Source: Alphaproteobacteria bacterium
GTDB lineage: Bacteria; Pseudomonadota; Alphaproteobacteria; RF32; CAG-239
Direction of reading: 5' to 3'
Assembly (NCBI GenBank): GCA_015062585.1
Contig: SUUJ01000008.1
Span: forward strand, 1-64,000
DNA length: 64,000 nucleotides
Part shown: one piece after another, positions 35,396 through 43,638 of the stretch
Layout of the letters: each line of letters opens with the position of its first letter
How positions within the stretch are numbered: position 1 is the stretch's first letter
Notes under the pieces: generated by a model
Database searches by the model: none
Told to the model about the DNA's origin: nothing
What the model saw: only the letters and a program-made list of their open reading frames with translations
Program-made: the position numbers and the translations under genes

Positions 35396-36293
35396 TTGGT
35401 TTGAAAAAATAAAATCAGGCTTAAAAAAATCATCAGATAAAATTTCTACCGGCTTAACTGATATTTTTACCAAACGCAAAATAGATTCCGATACTTTGGA
35501 TGAATTGGAAGAACTGTTATTGACTTCGGATATCGGCTATGCGGCAACATCTGAGATTATCAAAAACTTTGCCGCCAAAAAAATGAATAAAGACGCTGAC
35601 GATATAGAGATAAAACAAGCATTATCCGAAGAAATTGAGCATATATTACAACCTTGTGAAAGAAATTTTGCTGTTACCTCAGCTAAACCCCATGTAATTT
35701 TGATGGTTGGTGTAAACGGAGCCGGCAAAACCACTACCATTGGCAAACTTGCTCATAAATTAAAAGGTAAAAAAATATCTCTTATTGCCGGCGATACATT
35801 TCGTGCCGCAGCAGTCGAACAACTAAAAGTTTGGGGTGAGCGCAATCAAGTCAGAGTATATAGCGGAGAACCCGGTTGCGACTCTGCTGGGCTGTGTTAT
35901 GACGGATTGGCAGAGGCAATCAAGCAGGGTGATGACATCGTATTCATTGATACAGCCGGTCGTTTGCAAAACAAGGCTAATTTGACCGAAGAATTAAAAA
36001 AAATCGTGCGTGTTATCAAAAAAATAATACCCGCAGCTCCTCATCACACTTTGCTATGTATTGATGCTATCACCGGCCAAAATGCCCTCGATCAAGTTAA
36101 AATTTTCAAAGAGATTGCTTCGGTTAACGGTCTGATTGTAAATAAACTTGATGGCACTGCCAAAGGCGGAATACTAGTGGCTATCGCCAAAGAATCGCCG
36201 GTTGATATATATTTTGTCGGTGTCGGCGAACAAATTGACGATTTGCTGGAGTTTAATGCCAAAGATTTTGCCAAGTCACTATTGGGAATATAA
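35388..36293 (+). CDS. ftsY: Signal recognition particle receptor FtsY
   Basis: 301 residues: helical N domain, then the NG GTPase with GVNGAGKTTTIGKLA, DTFRAAAVEQL, FIDTAGRLQ and NKLDGTAKGG. The acidic A domain of larger FtsY proteins is absent, as in many alphaproteobacteria. It receives SRP-ribosome complexes at the membrane. Translationally coupled to mtaB. Confidence 0.97.
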   Translation: MANWFEKIKSGLKKSSDKISTGLTDIFTKRKIDSDTLDELEELLLTSDIGYAATSEIIKNFAAKKMNKDADDIEIKQALSEEIEHILQPCERNFAVTSAKPHVILMVGVNGAGKTTTIGKLAHKLKGKKISLIAGDTFRAAAVEQLKVWGERNQVRVYSGEPGCDSAGLCYDGLAEAIKQGDDIVFIDTAGRLQNKANLTEELKKIVRVIKKIIPAAPHHTLLCIDAITGQNALDQVKIFKEIASVNGLIVNKLDGTAKGGILVAIAKESPVDIYFVGVGEQIDDLLEFNAKDFAKSLLGI

Positions 36294-36317
36294 ATTTTGC
36301 TTGCGATAAAAACAACA

Positions 36318-36350
36318 AGACCTGTTCCAGCTATTAGCTAAAACAGGTCT
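36318..36350. terminator. Terminator between ftsY and the orphan cluster
   Basis: Stem AGACCTGTT/AACAGGTCT with an inner TAGCT pairing; it separates two convergent genes. Confidence 0.6.
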
Positions 36351-36357
36351 CATTTAT

Positions 36358-36807
36358 TTACATATTAAGAAGCATTTCTGCCTCGTTAATTTGTTCCATA
36401 TACTTGATATGGGTTTTGCTACTGTTCATGATCAGAGGTGTTTTGGATATATTCATCCAATCAATTAAAGTTTTTGTCTTCTTCTGATTTGGATGTATTC
36501 TTAGTTCGTCCAAAGCAACATCTATCAACCATGATTTAAGTTGAATGGGGCCGATATAACTCGGTATCAACTCCTTCTTTTCTTTTTTGGGCAACTCCTC
36601 TAAAAGCTTTTCAGCTTTAATAGCTTCATCATACAGATGTTGTCTTTTTAGAGAAACAACAAAGTCCTCAAGACATATTGCTAATTGCACACATTCTTTA
36701 GAGATGTTTTGTTGTTTTTTGATTCTTTGATGAACTGCCAAATTCATTACCCACAGCCTAAAGCTGATAATTTGCAACGGTGTGCTGCCGGAATAATTTT
36801 TCTTCAT
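36358..36807 (-). CDS. Small helical orphan, FxLW family
   Basis: 149 residues, helical, no signal peptide. Two similar halves: ISFRLWVMNLAVHQR (about residue 15) and QLKSWLIDVALDELR (about residue 87), each followed by a long amphipathic helix. The same Trp-centred motif occurs in the neighbouring small genes. Probably shares the promoter at 37387-37415 with the gene upstream. Function unknown. Confidence 0.65.
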   Translation of the reverse strand: MKKNYSGSTPLQIISFRLWVMNLAVHQRIKKQQNISKECVQLAICLEDFVVSLKRQHLYDEAIKAEKLLEELPKKEKKELIPSYIGPIQLKSWLIDVALDELRIHPNQKKTKTLIDWMNISKTPLIMNSSKTHIKYMEQINEAEMLLNM

Positions 36808-36873
36808 TTTTTTTGTTTTTAAATTGTTGATGAAAAGAAGTACCTATTTTAAGGTCTTCCAAATTTTTTCGAT

Positions 36874-37344
36874 TTAACCTGCAAACCTAGTAAGTTGAGA
36901 AACGATACTCGTATACTTACCTAAAAATTCAAGGTTTCTTGTTTTGATAAGGTCTTTTGACATCTCTAACCAAAACATCAACCTTTTGGCCTTTTCCTTA
37001 GCAGCAGAAATGTTTGCGCATTCCTTAAATTCGCAAATAGCCAATTCCGCCAGCCACAGTTTTATTTCTGTAAGATCAACAGGGATTCCTGATTGAAATC
37101 TCTTTGATGGTGTTAATTGAGATTTCAAATACTCTGCATATTTGATATCATCATCAGAAGAGCCTGTTCCATACATACTTGCATGATGATTATTTATCAT
37201 CTGCCATAATCGGTCAATTTTCTTTTGACTTTCGTTGGTTTTTAGGTCGTTTATTCCTAATTGTGACAGCCACAGTTTCATGGCGTCCATTCCGGGTTTT
37301 TCAAAATAGTTACCCTCATAGCTTTTTTCTTTTGCCATAGCCAT
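36874..37344 (-). CDS. Small helical orphan, FxLW family, two repeats
   Basis: 156 residues. Two clear repeats: AMKLWLSQLGINDLK near residue 22 and EIKLWLAELAICEFK near residue 96, each followed by a helix containing LW or FW. No family recognised. It lies about 45 bases downstream of a near-consensus promoter, with the leader TAATTTAATAAATTAA just before the start instead of a Shine-Dalgarno. Confidence 0.65.
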   Translation of the reverse strand: MAMAKEKSYEGNYFEKPGMDAMKLWLSQLGINDLKTNESQKKIDRLWQMINNHHASMYGTGSSDDDIKYAEYLKSQLTPSKRFQSGIPVDLTEIKLWLAELAICEFKECANISAAKEKAKRLMFWLEMSKDLIKTRNLEFLGKYTSIVSQLTRFAG

Positions 37345-37386
37345 TTAATTTATTAAATTAGACATCGTAATTTTTTTTATGAAGCG

Positions 37387-37415
37387 ATTATACTATTTTT
37401 GGAAAATTTTGTCAA
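37387..37415 (-). promoter_or_regulatory. Near-consensus sigma-70 promoter
   Basis: Minus-strand TTGACA, 17-bp spacer, TATAAT: a full consensus match. The spacer AAATTTTCCAAAAATAG is almost the same as that of the promoter at 38022-38050. Confidence 0.85.
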
Positions 37416-37426
37416 CATCGTAAAAA

Positions 37427-37459
37427 TAAAAAAAAGAGTGCCATTTTTAGTGACACTCT
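37427..37459 (-). terminator. Intrinsic terminator
   Basis: Minus-strand AGAGTGTCACTA...GGCACTCT hairpin followed by a T-run; nearly the same hairpin recurs at 38088-38116. Confidence 0.85.
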
Positions 37460-37477
37460 AAAAAAAAATATTTTTTT

Positions 37478-37876
37478 TTACAATTCGACACCATAAAGTG
37501 TCAGAGTCGACATTTGCGAGTCAGTAGCTTCCTTTTTAAAACAAAGCTTTTCTCTTTTTGACAGGATGATATTCTCACCTCTGCTTTTAAGCACATTAGC
37601 TTTCCACAGGATGAACTCACATGCTGACATGAGTCTTTTTGCGTTCCTTGTGTGTCCCCTTTTCGTCTCTAGGTTATGGATCATTTTATTCAAGTCTCCG
37701 ATTTGATCTTGAACATCGGTCTCGGATCCTATTAAAATGTCTCTTTTCTCTTCTAGATCGTGTATCACTGATGATAGTTGATTAGGGTCTTGAGGGCTTG
37801 CCGCTTCAAAGAAAGCTTTAGCTTCTTTCATGATCGATGCAACTTTGTCGTTGCCGGTTCTTTTTGTTGTTGCCAT
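37478..37876 (-). CDS. Small helical orphan, FxLW family
   Basis: 132 residues from the ATG at 37876 (MATTKRTGND); an upstream in-frame start would lie in an untranslated-looking leader. A coiled-coil-like middle (VIHDLEEKRDILIGSETDVQ) precedes the motif ACEFILWKANVLKSRG. Bracketed by its own promoter and terminator. Function unknown. Confidence 0.65.
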   Translation of the reverse strand: MATTKRTGNDKVASIMKEAKAFFEAASPQDPNQLSSVIHDLEEKRDILIGSETDVQDQIGDLNKMIHNLETKRGHTRNAKRLMSACEFILWKANVLKSRGENIILSKREKLCFKKEATDSQMSTLTLYGVEL

Positions 37877-38021
37877 AAGTTTGATTGATTTTAAGTTAAA
37901 CAATGTGTTTTTTTCAACCACTTTGTCTTCAAAGAGCTATTGTTTAAATTTCAGGAATCAATAATAAAATTATGACATCCGCTTAACAATAATTCTCATA
38001 TATATAGTAGTTGATAAACAG

Positions 38022-38050
38022 AATATACCATTTTTGGAAAATTTTGTCAA
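38022..38050 (-). promoter_or_regulatory. Near-consensus sigma-70 promoter
   Basis: Minus-strand TTGACA, 17-bp spacer AAATTTTCCAAAAATGG, TATATT; drives the 37478 gene with a leader of about 140 bases. Confidence 0.8.
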
Positions 38051-38087
38051 CATACAAAATGCAATAAAAAATCATTTATTTTTAAAC

Positions 38088-38116
38088 AAAAAAAGAGTGC
38101 CACATTAGTGACACTC
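38088..38116 (-). terminator. Intrinsic terminator
   Basis: Minus-strand GAGTGTCAC-TAAT-GTGGCACTC plus seven Ts; a near copy of the terminator at 37427-37459. Confidence 0.85.
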
Positions 38117-38137
38117 ATCAAGTTTGTTTTTTAAGGC

Positions 38138-38497
38138 TCAAAAGCTTGCTAAGATTTTCTCGAACTTTGTTCGTTGTGAGAAATCAGCGAGGCTGAAGAA
38201 AAGTTCTTTAATCTCGATCATTTCTTTCTTTAATCTTGCCGATGGGCAAGCTTTTGCAAGAATTTCAAACCGCCACAGGGTAAACCCTATGTCATTCATT
38301 TTAACCCTTGCTTCGTGAGGAAGTATTGCCTGAGGAAGTGTGCTCAGGCTAATTTCTGCACTTTCTTTAGCGTTGCCTTTAAGCTTTAGTGATTTTACAT
38401 ACTCTCTCAGAGAGTTTATCTTTGCCATATCGACAACTTCTTTGTTGATGGCATCTACTAAGGTCTTCACCTCAGTACTTCTAGAAACTTTCGTCAT
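38138..38497 (-). CDS. Small helical orphan, FxLW family
   Basis: 119 residues, helical. The motif NDIGFTLWRFEILAKACPSA lies near residue 70 and is followed by an amphipathic helix (KKEMIEIKELFFSLADF). Own promoter and terminator. No Shine-Dalgarno; the leader has ACTAACAAATT just before the ATG. Function unknown. Confidence 0.65.
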   Translation of the reverse strand: MTKVSRSTEVKTLVDAINKEVVDMAKINSLREYVKSLKLKGNAKESAEISLSTLPQAILPHEARVKMNDIGFTLWRFEILAKACPSARLKKEMIEIKELFFSLADFSQRTKFEKILASF

Positions 38498-38541
38498 AAT
38501 TTGTTAGTATTAAAAGATTATGTATAATGTTTAATGCAGAA

Positions 38542-38570
38542 AATGTATCATTTTTTTTACCTCCTGTCAA
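38542..38570 (-). promoter_or_regulatory. Sigma-70 promoter of the 38138 gene
   Basis: Minus-strand TTGACA, 17 bp, TACATT. Confidence 0.75.
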
Positions 38571-38618
38571 CATATTTGACAAAAAATTTCCAAAATCAAT
38601 CAATCGCCATTTTTTTGT

Positions 38619-38647
38619 TTGCTTGAGGTAGAAAAATGTGGTATAAT
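38619..38647 (+). promoter_or_regulatory. Sigma-70-like promoter of the 38702 gene
   Basis: TTGCTT, 17 bp, TATAAT (ATGTGGTATAAT). The -10 box lies downstream of an in-frame ATG at 38636, so that ATG cannot be the start. Confidence 0.7.
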
Positions 38648-38701
38648 GAGTTATTGCTAAAAATTATAAATAGATTTATTAACAAATTAAAACAACAGAG
38701 T

Positions 38702-39142
38702 ATGAGACTATTTTTATTCGGACTACTGCCTGTAGTCGTTGGTGCTATGATATCTATTGTAGCCGTAAATTATGAATCGCAATTCGCCAATGTTGAGCCT
38801 GTGGGCGCAATTTCGGGGGAAGAACCGGTTTATGTTAAATATCTGGATGCCAGCGATGCTGTACGTGTGAAAGACGAGAGGCTGTTATATGGATATTCCA
38901 AGTATGATGACAACTTGTTCATCATTCTGGATGACCACTCTCGCTCTCAAGTGGAGTATGATACTCCCTGTTATGTAAAAATAACAGAAGAGACCACCGA
39001 CCATAACGGCGAGAAATACGCCGTTTGGCGACTTTCATCATCAAAAGAAGCTAATTTCTTGAAGATATGGAAGCTGTGTGGCTGGGTATTAGTTTGCTTT
39101 GGAGCAATATCCATAGCACTTATAAGTACATCCAAATATTAG
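38702..39142 (+). CDS. Two-helix membrane orphan
   Basis: 146 residues from the ATG at 38702, chosen because the promoter's -10 box overlaps the longer frame. One membrane helix at the N-terminus (LFLFGLLPVVVGAMISIVAV), an extracytoplasmic domain of about 90 residues with beta character, and a second helix at the C-terminus (CGWVLVCFGAISIALIS). No family recognised. The next gene has the same design. The leader contains ATTAACA 17 bases before the start. Confidence 0.65.
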   Translation: MRLFLFGLLPVVVGAMISIVAVNYESQFANVEPVGAISGEEPVYVKYLDASDAVRVKDERLLYGYSKYDDNLFIILDDHSRSQVEYDTPCYVKITEETTDHNGEKYAVWRLSSSKEANFLKIWKLCGWVLVCFGAISIALISTSKY

Positions 39143-39145
39143 CAT

Positions 39146-39180
39146 TAAGGAGGTCTTGGCGCAAAGCCGGACCTCTTCTT
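39146..39180 (+). terminator. Intrinsic terminator
   Basis: AAGGAGGTC...GACCTCTT with an inner GGC/GCC pair, then T-rich sequence. Confidence 0.75.
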
Positions 39181-39198
39181 TATTTTTAAATATTCTTC

Positions 39199-39226
39199 TT
39201 GATTAGACAAAAAAATATGCTATAAT
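39199..39226 (+). promoter_or_regulatory. Sigma-70-like promoter of the 39260 gene
   Basis: TTGATT, 16 bp, TATAAT. Confidence 0.65.
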
Positions 39227-39259
39227 TTCGGTATAAAACACTATAAATCTGAATATATT

Positions 39260-39739
39260 ATGCGAATGAAAATTTTTTTGGCAATTACTGTCATAGTGAC
39301 GGCTGTTGCGTTTGTTTGTGCTTTTGAGCACAAGCCATTATTAGAAGTGACGGTAACCGATGTAAAACACGAAGTGTTTCATTCGATTGTTACCACAATG
39401 CTGGACAGTGAAACTCTTTCAGAATCAGTCTTTAGAACAGATTCTGTTTTGGTTCGCGAGGAAATGCGTTGCAAATACAAATCATTGCAACAAGTTGACG
39501 AAAATGAGTTTCAACTCGAAATCATTGTTACTAAAAACAAGAAACTCCAAGTTGGAGAAACCTACTATCTTTATGTCGAAAACGATGTTAAAGACAATAC
39601 TCAGGTTTACCGCTTGAGTGAGAAGCCGGACTTTGCCTATGGAGCAGGTCAAATTATATCATGGCTTTTCATGATGATATCTGTGTTTTTGGTAGTTTTG
39701 ATTATTCTGGCAAAAAAAGGTATCGTTGCCTTGGGTTAA
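39260..39739 (+). CDS. Two-helix membrane orphan, similar design to 38702
   Basis: 159 residues: N-terminal membrane helix or signal anchor (IFLAITVIVTAVAFVCA), a beta-rich domain of about 100 residues, and a C-terminal helix (IISWLFMMISVFLVVLIILA). The layout matches the product of 38702-39142 although direct sequence identity is low. Own promoter, terminator overlapping the stop. Function unknown. Confidence 0.65.
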   Translation: MRMKIFLAITVIVTAVAFVCAFEHKPLLEVTVTDVKHEVFHSIVTTMLDSETLSESVFRTDSVLVREEMRCKYKSLQQVDENEFQLEIIVTKNKKLQVGETYYLYVENDVKDNTQVYRLSEKPDFAYGAGQIISWLFMMISVFLVVLIILAKKGIVALG

Positions 39740-39757
39740 TCCCCAAGGCTTTTTTTA
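39728..39757 (+). terminator. Intrinsic terminator overlapping the stop codon
   Basis: GCCTTGGG/CCCAAGGC hairpin followed by eight Ts; the stop TAA of the 39260 gene is in the loop. Confidence 0.9.
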
Positions 39758-40351
39758 TGCTTTCCAATCTATCAAAGGATAATTTTGCCAATTTACTAAG
39801 TTATAGTGCCACCATTCGTGGTCAATTGGCTCAAATCCGACGCTTTTCATCAGGCACTTCAATACTTGCCGGTTCTCAATTTCTTTTGCATCGGCTTCCA
39901 TATAATCATGACGAGCTCTAAGCAAGTGTTGGGCAAATTTTTCAAATTCGCCTCGACAAATCTGCTCTTGAAAACATTGCTCATAAGCATCGATTTGTGT
40001 AGGATAACACAGGTTATTGCCATTTTTATAACATAAACAAACATCAATAGCCGTACCGTGGCAATGATTCGACTTTTCCGGCGTTTGGGCAAAAAGTCCG
40101 GTCGGCACAACCTCGAGCAATTTTTGATGAGCAAGCGGCGGACGATAGGCATCGCAAATACGCATTTTTAGGTTGTTTTTTTCTAAAAATGGCACAATTT
40201 TTAACAAAGCACTCCACAAATCTTTGTGAACATACGCCTTATTGCCGAAACCTATTTCATTATATACATCGCGCCCGATAATGTTGTCAGATCTTGCATA
40301 CATCATATCGACAATAAAATACGGATTATCTATTAAAATCAAATTTTTCAT
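39755..40351 (-). CDS. VanX-like D-alanyl-D-alanine dipeptidase (M15D)
   Basis: 198 residues from the ATG at 40351, supported by GAGTG upstream; a longer frame exists but its first 93 residues have no family match. Catalytic and zinc motifs: MRICDAYRPPLAHQ, SNHCHGTAIDV (SxHxxGxAxD) and DHEWWHYN (ExxWH). Without vanA/vanH nearby it is more likely used to recycle or eat D-Ala-D-Ala than for glycopeptide resistance. It is divergent from a cstA-like peptide/pyruvate transporter. Confidence 0.9.
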   Translation of the reverse strand: MKNLILIDNPYFIVDMMYARSDNIIGRDVYNEIGFGNKAYVHKDLWSALLKIVPFLEKNNLKMRICDAYRPPLAHQKLLEVVPTGLFAQTPEKSNHCHGTAIDVCLCYKNGNNLCYPTQIDAYEQCFQEQICRGEFEKFAQHLLRARHDYMEADAKEIENRQVLKCLMKSVGFEPIDHEWWHYNLVNWQNYPLIDWKA

Positions 40352-40481
40352 AAAATCACTCGTTTTTTTATTTCTTGTAAAACAAACTAGCAAAATAAAC
40401 ACAAAAGTAAAACATTTAATTTGACTATTTCCATTCAAAAAACTAATCTCAAACATATATAAATAAGCAGGAGCCGATAAA

Positions 40482-41870
40482 ATGTTGATATTTTTAATTG
40501 CTTGCGTTTCGTTGTTATTAGGATACTTCTTATATAGCAAACTGGTTGAAAAGGTTTTTGGAGCCAATTCGCAAAATATCACGCCGGCAGTTGCCAAATG
40601 TGACAATGTCGACTTTATGGTTTTACCCAATTGGCGAGTGTTTTTAATTCAATTTTTAAATATTGCCGGACTTGGTCCTGTGTTTGGAGCTATTTTAGGT
40701 GCTTTGTACGGACCTGTTGCCCTGTTTTGGATTGTTATCGGTTCAATTTTTGCCGGCGGTGTTCATGATTATATGTCCGGTATGATTTCTGTTCGAGAAG
40801 ACGGCAAATCGCTTGTGCCTTTGGTCGAAAAATATATGGGCTCCAAAACAAAAAATCTGTTTTTGGTATTTATGGTGTTTTTCTTGTTGTTATTGGGTTC
40901 GGTATTTGCCATGTCGCCGGCGCAAATGTTAGCAAATTTGTCCTCAACTGATTTCATATGGTGGATTGTCGCCATATTTGCTTACTACTTTTTAGCCACA
41001 TTATTGCCCATTGACAAGATAATCGGTCGTTTTTATCCGCTTTTTGCCGGTTTGCTCATATTTGTTACGATTGCTTTGCTGATTGTCTTATTTATAACCG
41101 GTGCTGATTTTTATTCAGCTTCAATGTTTTCAAATCAACACCCCAAGTCCTTACCGATATTTCCGCTGATGTTTGTAACTATTGCTTGCGGTGCTTTGAG
41201 CGGTTTTCACGCTACACAATCGCCTTTGATGTCACGCTGTTTGCAAAATGAGAAAAACGGGCGCCATATTTTTTATGGGGCTATGATAACCGAAGGCTTT
41301 GTTGCTTTGGTGTGGGCAACTTTAGGTATGGCATTTTATGGCGATAGTGCCTCTATGCATCAGGTGATTACTCAAGACGGCCCCGGAGGCATTGTCTCCG
41401 ATGTAGCAAAAGGTTATCTCGGTGAAATAGGGGGAATTTTGGCAGTAATTTCGGTGGTATTGCTTTCGATTACCTCCGGTGACACAGCCTTTCGTTCAGC
41501 TCGCTTGACCATCGGTGACTATTTGTTAAAAAACAACCACTCACTTACCAAGCGCCTTATTATCAGTGTGTTGGTATTATCCGGCGGTATAGCCATGAGC
41601 TTTTTTGATTTGACTACCATTTGGACTTATTTCGGTTGGGCTAATCAATGCCTTGCCTCCATAACATTGTGGATGGCGTCATTTTATTTGTATCAAAAAG
41701 GCAAAAACTATTTAATCACACTTATACCTGCCGGTTTTATAACTTCGGTTTGCATTACCTATATCATGTATGACAAAATAGGTTTTCGTCTTCCGCTTAA
41801 CTGGTCTGTCATAACCGGCGCGGTTGTTTCGGCGTTGTTGGTTATAATTTTTTGGTATAAAAAAAGATAA
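40482..41870 (+). CDS. cstA: CstA-family transporter (short form)
   Basis: A 462-residue protein with about 13-14 membrane helices. Blocks FLNIAGLGPVFGAILGALYG, GSIFAGGVHDYMSGMIS, GALSGFHATQSPLMSRC and TSGDTAFRSARLTIGDYL are diagnostic of the CstA family (peptide and pyruvate uptake). E. coli CstA has about 700 residues; this short form lacks the extra C-terminal helices, as in many anaerobes. AGGAG precedes the start. Confidence 0.93.
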   Translation: MLIFLIACVSLLLGYFLYSKLVEKVFGANSQNITPAVAKCDNVDFMVLPNWRVFLIQFLNIAGLGPVFGAILGALYGPVALFWIVIGSIFAGGVHDYMSGMISVREDGKSLVPLVEKYMGSKTKNLFLVFMVFFLLLLGSVFAMSPAQMLANLSSTDFIWWIVAIFAYYFLATLLPIDKIIGRFYPLFAGLLIFVTIALLIVLFITGADFYSASMFSNQHPKSLPIFPLMFVTIACGALSGFHATQSPLMSRCLQNEKNGRHIFYGAMITEGFVALVWATLGMAFYGDSASMHQVITQDGPGGIVSDVAKGYLGEIGGILAVISVVLLSITSGDTAFRSARLTIGDYLLKNNHSLTKRLIISVLVLSGGIAMSFFDLTTIWTYFGWANQCLASITLWMASFYLYQKGKNYLITLIPAGFITSVCITYIMYDKIGFRLPLNWSVITGAVVSALLVIIFWYKKR

Positions 41871-41917
41871 GCACTTAGTTCTTTGATTTAGTATAATATG
41901 TTTCTTTATAATCCGTG

Positions 41918-41945
41918 TTGACAAAATATACAAAAATGATATATT
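41918..41945 (+). promoter_or_regulatory. Sigma-70 promoter of the 42057 gene
   Basis: TTGACA, 16 bp, TATATT. Confidence 0.75.
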
Positions 41946-42056
41946 AAAGCCATTCAAATTGTATAGATATGCCTAGTTATTTTGTTATAGAGTTTTGATA
42001 ATCATGTTTTTTGATTGTTGATTTTCTGTATTTTATGGCATACGAAAAATAAAAAT

Positions 42057-43334
42057 ATGAGCTATATAAAGATAGCCTCAAAAATAAAAAACAACTCAAA
42101 AAACAACAGATTTATGGAAAAACTAAATTTCATCAAAAAAATTTGGAGAGCCCTTGAGGGGGTAGAGTGCTGGTTTCGTTACTGTGTGCTCGGTAAGAAA
42201 AGATTCATCGATTGTGAAGTATGCTTTGAAAATGAGCCCAAAATTATTCAATGGCTCAACCGCAAGTTCAGAAGCGATGCACACGCCGGAAAACTGCCGG
42301 AAGAACAAATCCTACGGATGCTGAAAAAGCATCCTGCAGATATCAATAATCTGCCTGTGCAAAGTGTTTATTTGCGTGAGTATCCTCAGCTCATGGGTTA
42401 TTTGGGGCTGAGAGACTTGATCGTTCACGCAGAAATTTCAAATTTCAAAGAGACACTGTATAGAGCTATTGAGAATCAAAGCGGAGAGTTCCTCAATCTA
42501 ATGCTGAGTTCTGAGAAATATGGCATTGAAAAAAAGCCATACGGCAAAATAGCTGCTAAGTCATTAAGCTATCTATCTAATGAACAGCTAAAAAATGTCA
42601 ATACTCTATTAAACAGGAATATTAAGTTCCCATGGATTAAAGGTGTTCCGCATTTTTGCGATGAAGCAGCCTCATTCATCATTAGCAAGATGAATGGAGA
42701 ACTTTGCTTCCTCGCAGTAGTCAGCCGACTGGACATAGCCGCAAATCTTTGTATGAACAATACAGAGATTTTGGAAAAAGTTCAAGATCTTCTGATAAAA
42801 CATTTCAGTGGGTGGTGCTTCTTCGAAAGATTCAACCGAAATGTTGTAGATCTTCTCAATTTGTTAGAAAAAAACAACAAATGTGAAGGGATCATTAGAG
42901 CGCTGATATTTGCCAAGGCATTGGATATCTCTCATTTAAGGCAGCTGTTGATTAACACCCCAAATGATTCGCACGAGGTTATGGTGCGTTTTGTAAAAGG
43001 TGTTTTATCCGGAGACTACAAAGACTATCTGGATGTAAAATCCGGTGGAAATATTACAAAGGGAAAACTTTGTAAAGAAGCAGTTAAACTACTGAATGCC
43101 GATCAAGCTATCCAGTATGTTGCTAAAGGGGGGCATCTGCAAGACAGCGAAATAATTGCTCTGATAGAGCGAGGATTTCCGATTGCTAGGATCGAAGCGA
43201 TATTAGGCGAGAACAGAGAAATATCGCAGAATCTGAGAGAAATTATCATTCGCAAAAAGTTGCTGACGAACTCTCTTAAGGCTGTAGATGGGTTGCAACC
43301 GGAGATGTTTGAGTTAATCCAATCTCTGAGCTAA
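42057..43334 (+). CDS. Large helical orphan
   Basis: About 425 residues from the ATG at 42057 (MSYIKIASKI); an alternative ATG lies at 42114 (MEKLNFIKKI). Almost all predicted helix, with repeated 30-35 residue units suggesting a HEAT- or TPR-like solenoid (for example LRQLLINTPNDSHEVMVRFV and IIALIERGFPIARIEAIL). No signal peptide, no recognised family. It resembles the products of 45573 and 47340 in composition and layout. Own promoter and terminator. Codons ending in C or G (AAG, GAG, CTC) look more frequent than in neighbouring housekeeping genes. Confidence 0.65.
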   Translation: MSYIKIASKIKNNSKNNRFMEKLNFIKKIWRALEGVECWFRYCVLGKKRFIDCEVCFENEPKIIQWLNRKFRSDAHAGKLPEEQILRMLKKHPADINNLPVQSVYLREYPQLMGYLGLRDLIVHAEISNFKETLYRAIENQSGEFLNLMLSSEKYGIEKKPYGKIAAKSLSYLSNEQLKNVNTLLNRNIKFPWIKGVPHFCDEAASFIISKMNGELCFLAVVSRLDIAANLCMNNTEILEKVQDLLIKHFSGWCFFERFNRNVVDLLNLLEKNNKCEGIIRALIFAKALDISHLRQLLINTPNDSHEVMVRFVKGVLSGDYKDYLDVKSGGNITKGKLCKEAVKLLNADQAIQYVAKGGHLQDSEIIALIERGFPIARIEAILGENREISQNLREIIIRKKLLTNSLKAVDGLQPEMFELIQSLS

Positions 43335-43351
43335 AAAAACAAAACTTCAAT

Positions 43352-43380
43352 AAAAAAGGTCGCGCAAGCGACCTTTTTTA
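43352..43380 (+). terminator. Intrinsic terminator
   Basis: AAAAAAGGTCGC-GCAA-GCGACCTTTTTT, perfect stem with T-run. Confidence 0.92.
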
Positions 43381-43442
43381 TTGCTTTTTTACAAACGGAT
43401 ACTAATATAAATATAAAATAACTCATTTTTAGGAAGCAAGAT

Positions 43443-43592
43443 ATGAAAAAACTGACTTTGTTACTTTTGGTTGTTATGTTGTCCGGCTGCACCAATGGTA
43501 TAAGATGTATGTTTACTCATCCGGATAATATGTCGCCGGCCTTACTTGATCTTTGTAAAGCTCGTGCCAAAGGTACTAAGATAAATCTGTAA
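43443..43592 (+). CDS. Very small lipoprotein
   Basis: 49 residues: MKKLTLLLLVVMLSGC is a lipoprotein signal with lipobox LSGC, leaving a mature peptide of about 34 residues with two more cysteines (RCMF, DLCKARA). AGGAAG lies before the ATG and a terminator follows. No family recognised. Its size suggests an envelope-associated or entericidin-like peptide, but that is only a guess. Confidence 0.75.
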   Translation: MKKLTLLLLVVMLSGCTNGIRCMFTHPDNMSPALLDLCKARAKGTKINL

Positions 43593-43603
43593 CAGTTGTT
43601 AAA

Positions 43604-43638
43604 AATCCCTGAAGCTATAAAAAACTCAGGGATTTTTT
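43604..43638. terminator. Bidirectional terminator
   Basis: AATCCCTGA/TCAGGGATT with A-run before and T-run after, between the small lipoprotein gene and the ygjV-like gene. Confidence 0.85.

Noticed and set aside
38636..38701. Upstream ATG for the two-helix membrane orphan
   Set aside because: The -10 box of the likely promoter lies at 38642-38647, downstream of this ATG.
39755..40351. Glycopeptide-resistance cluster
   Set aside because: Only the VanX-like gene is present; no vanH, vanA or vanS/R-like genes are near it.
40352..40630. N-terminal extension of the VanX-like protein
   Set aside because: The extra 93 residues have no family likeness, run into the cstA start region, and a ribosome site supports the ATG at 40351.
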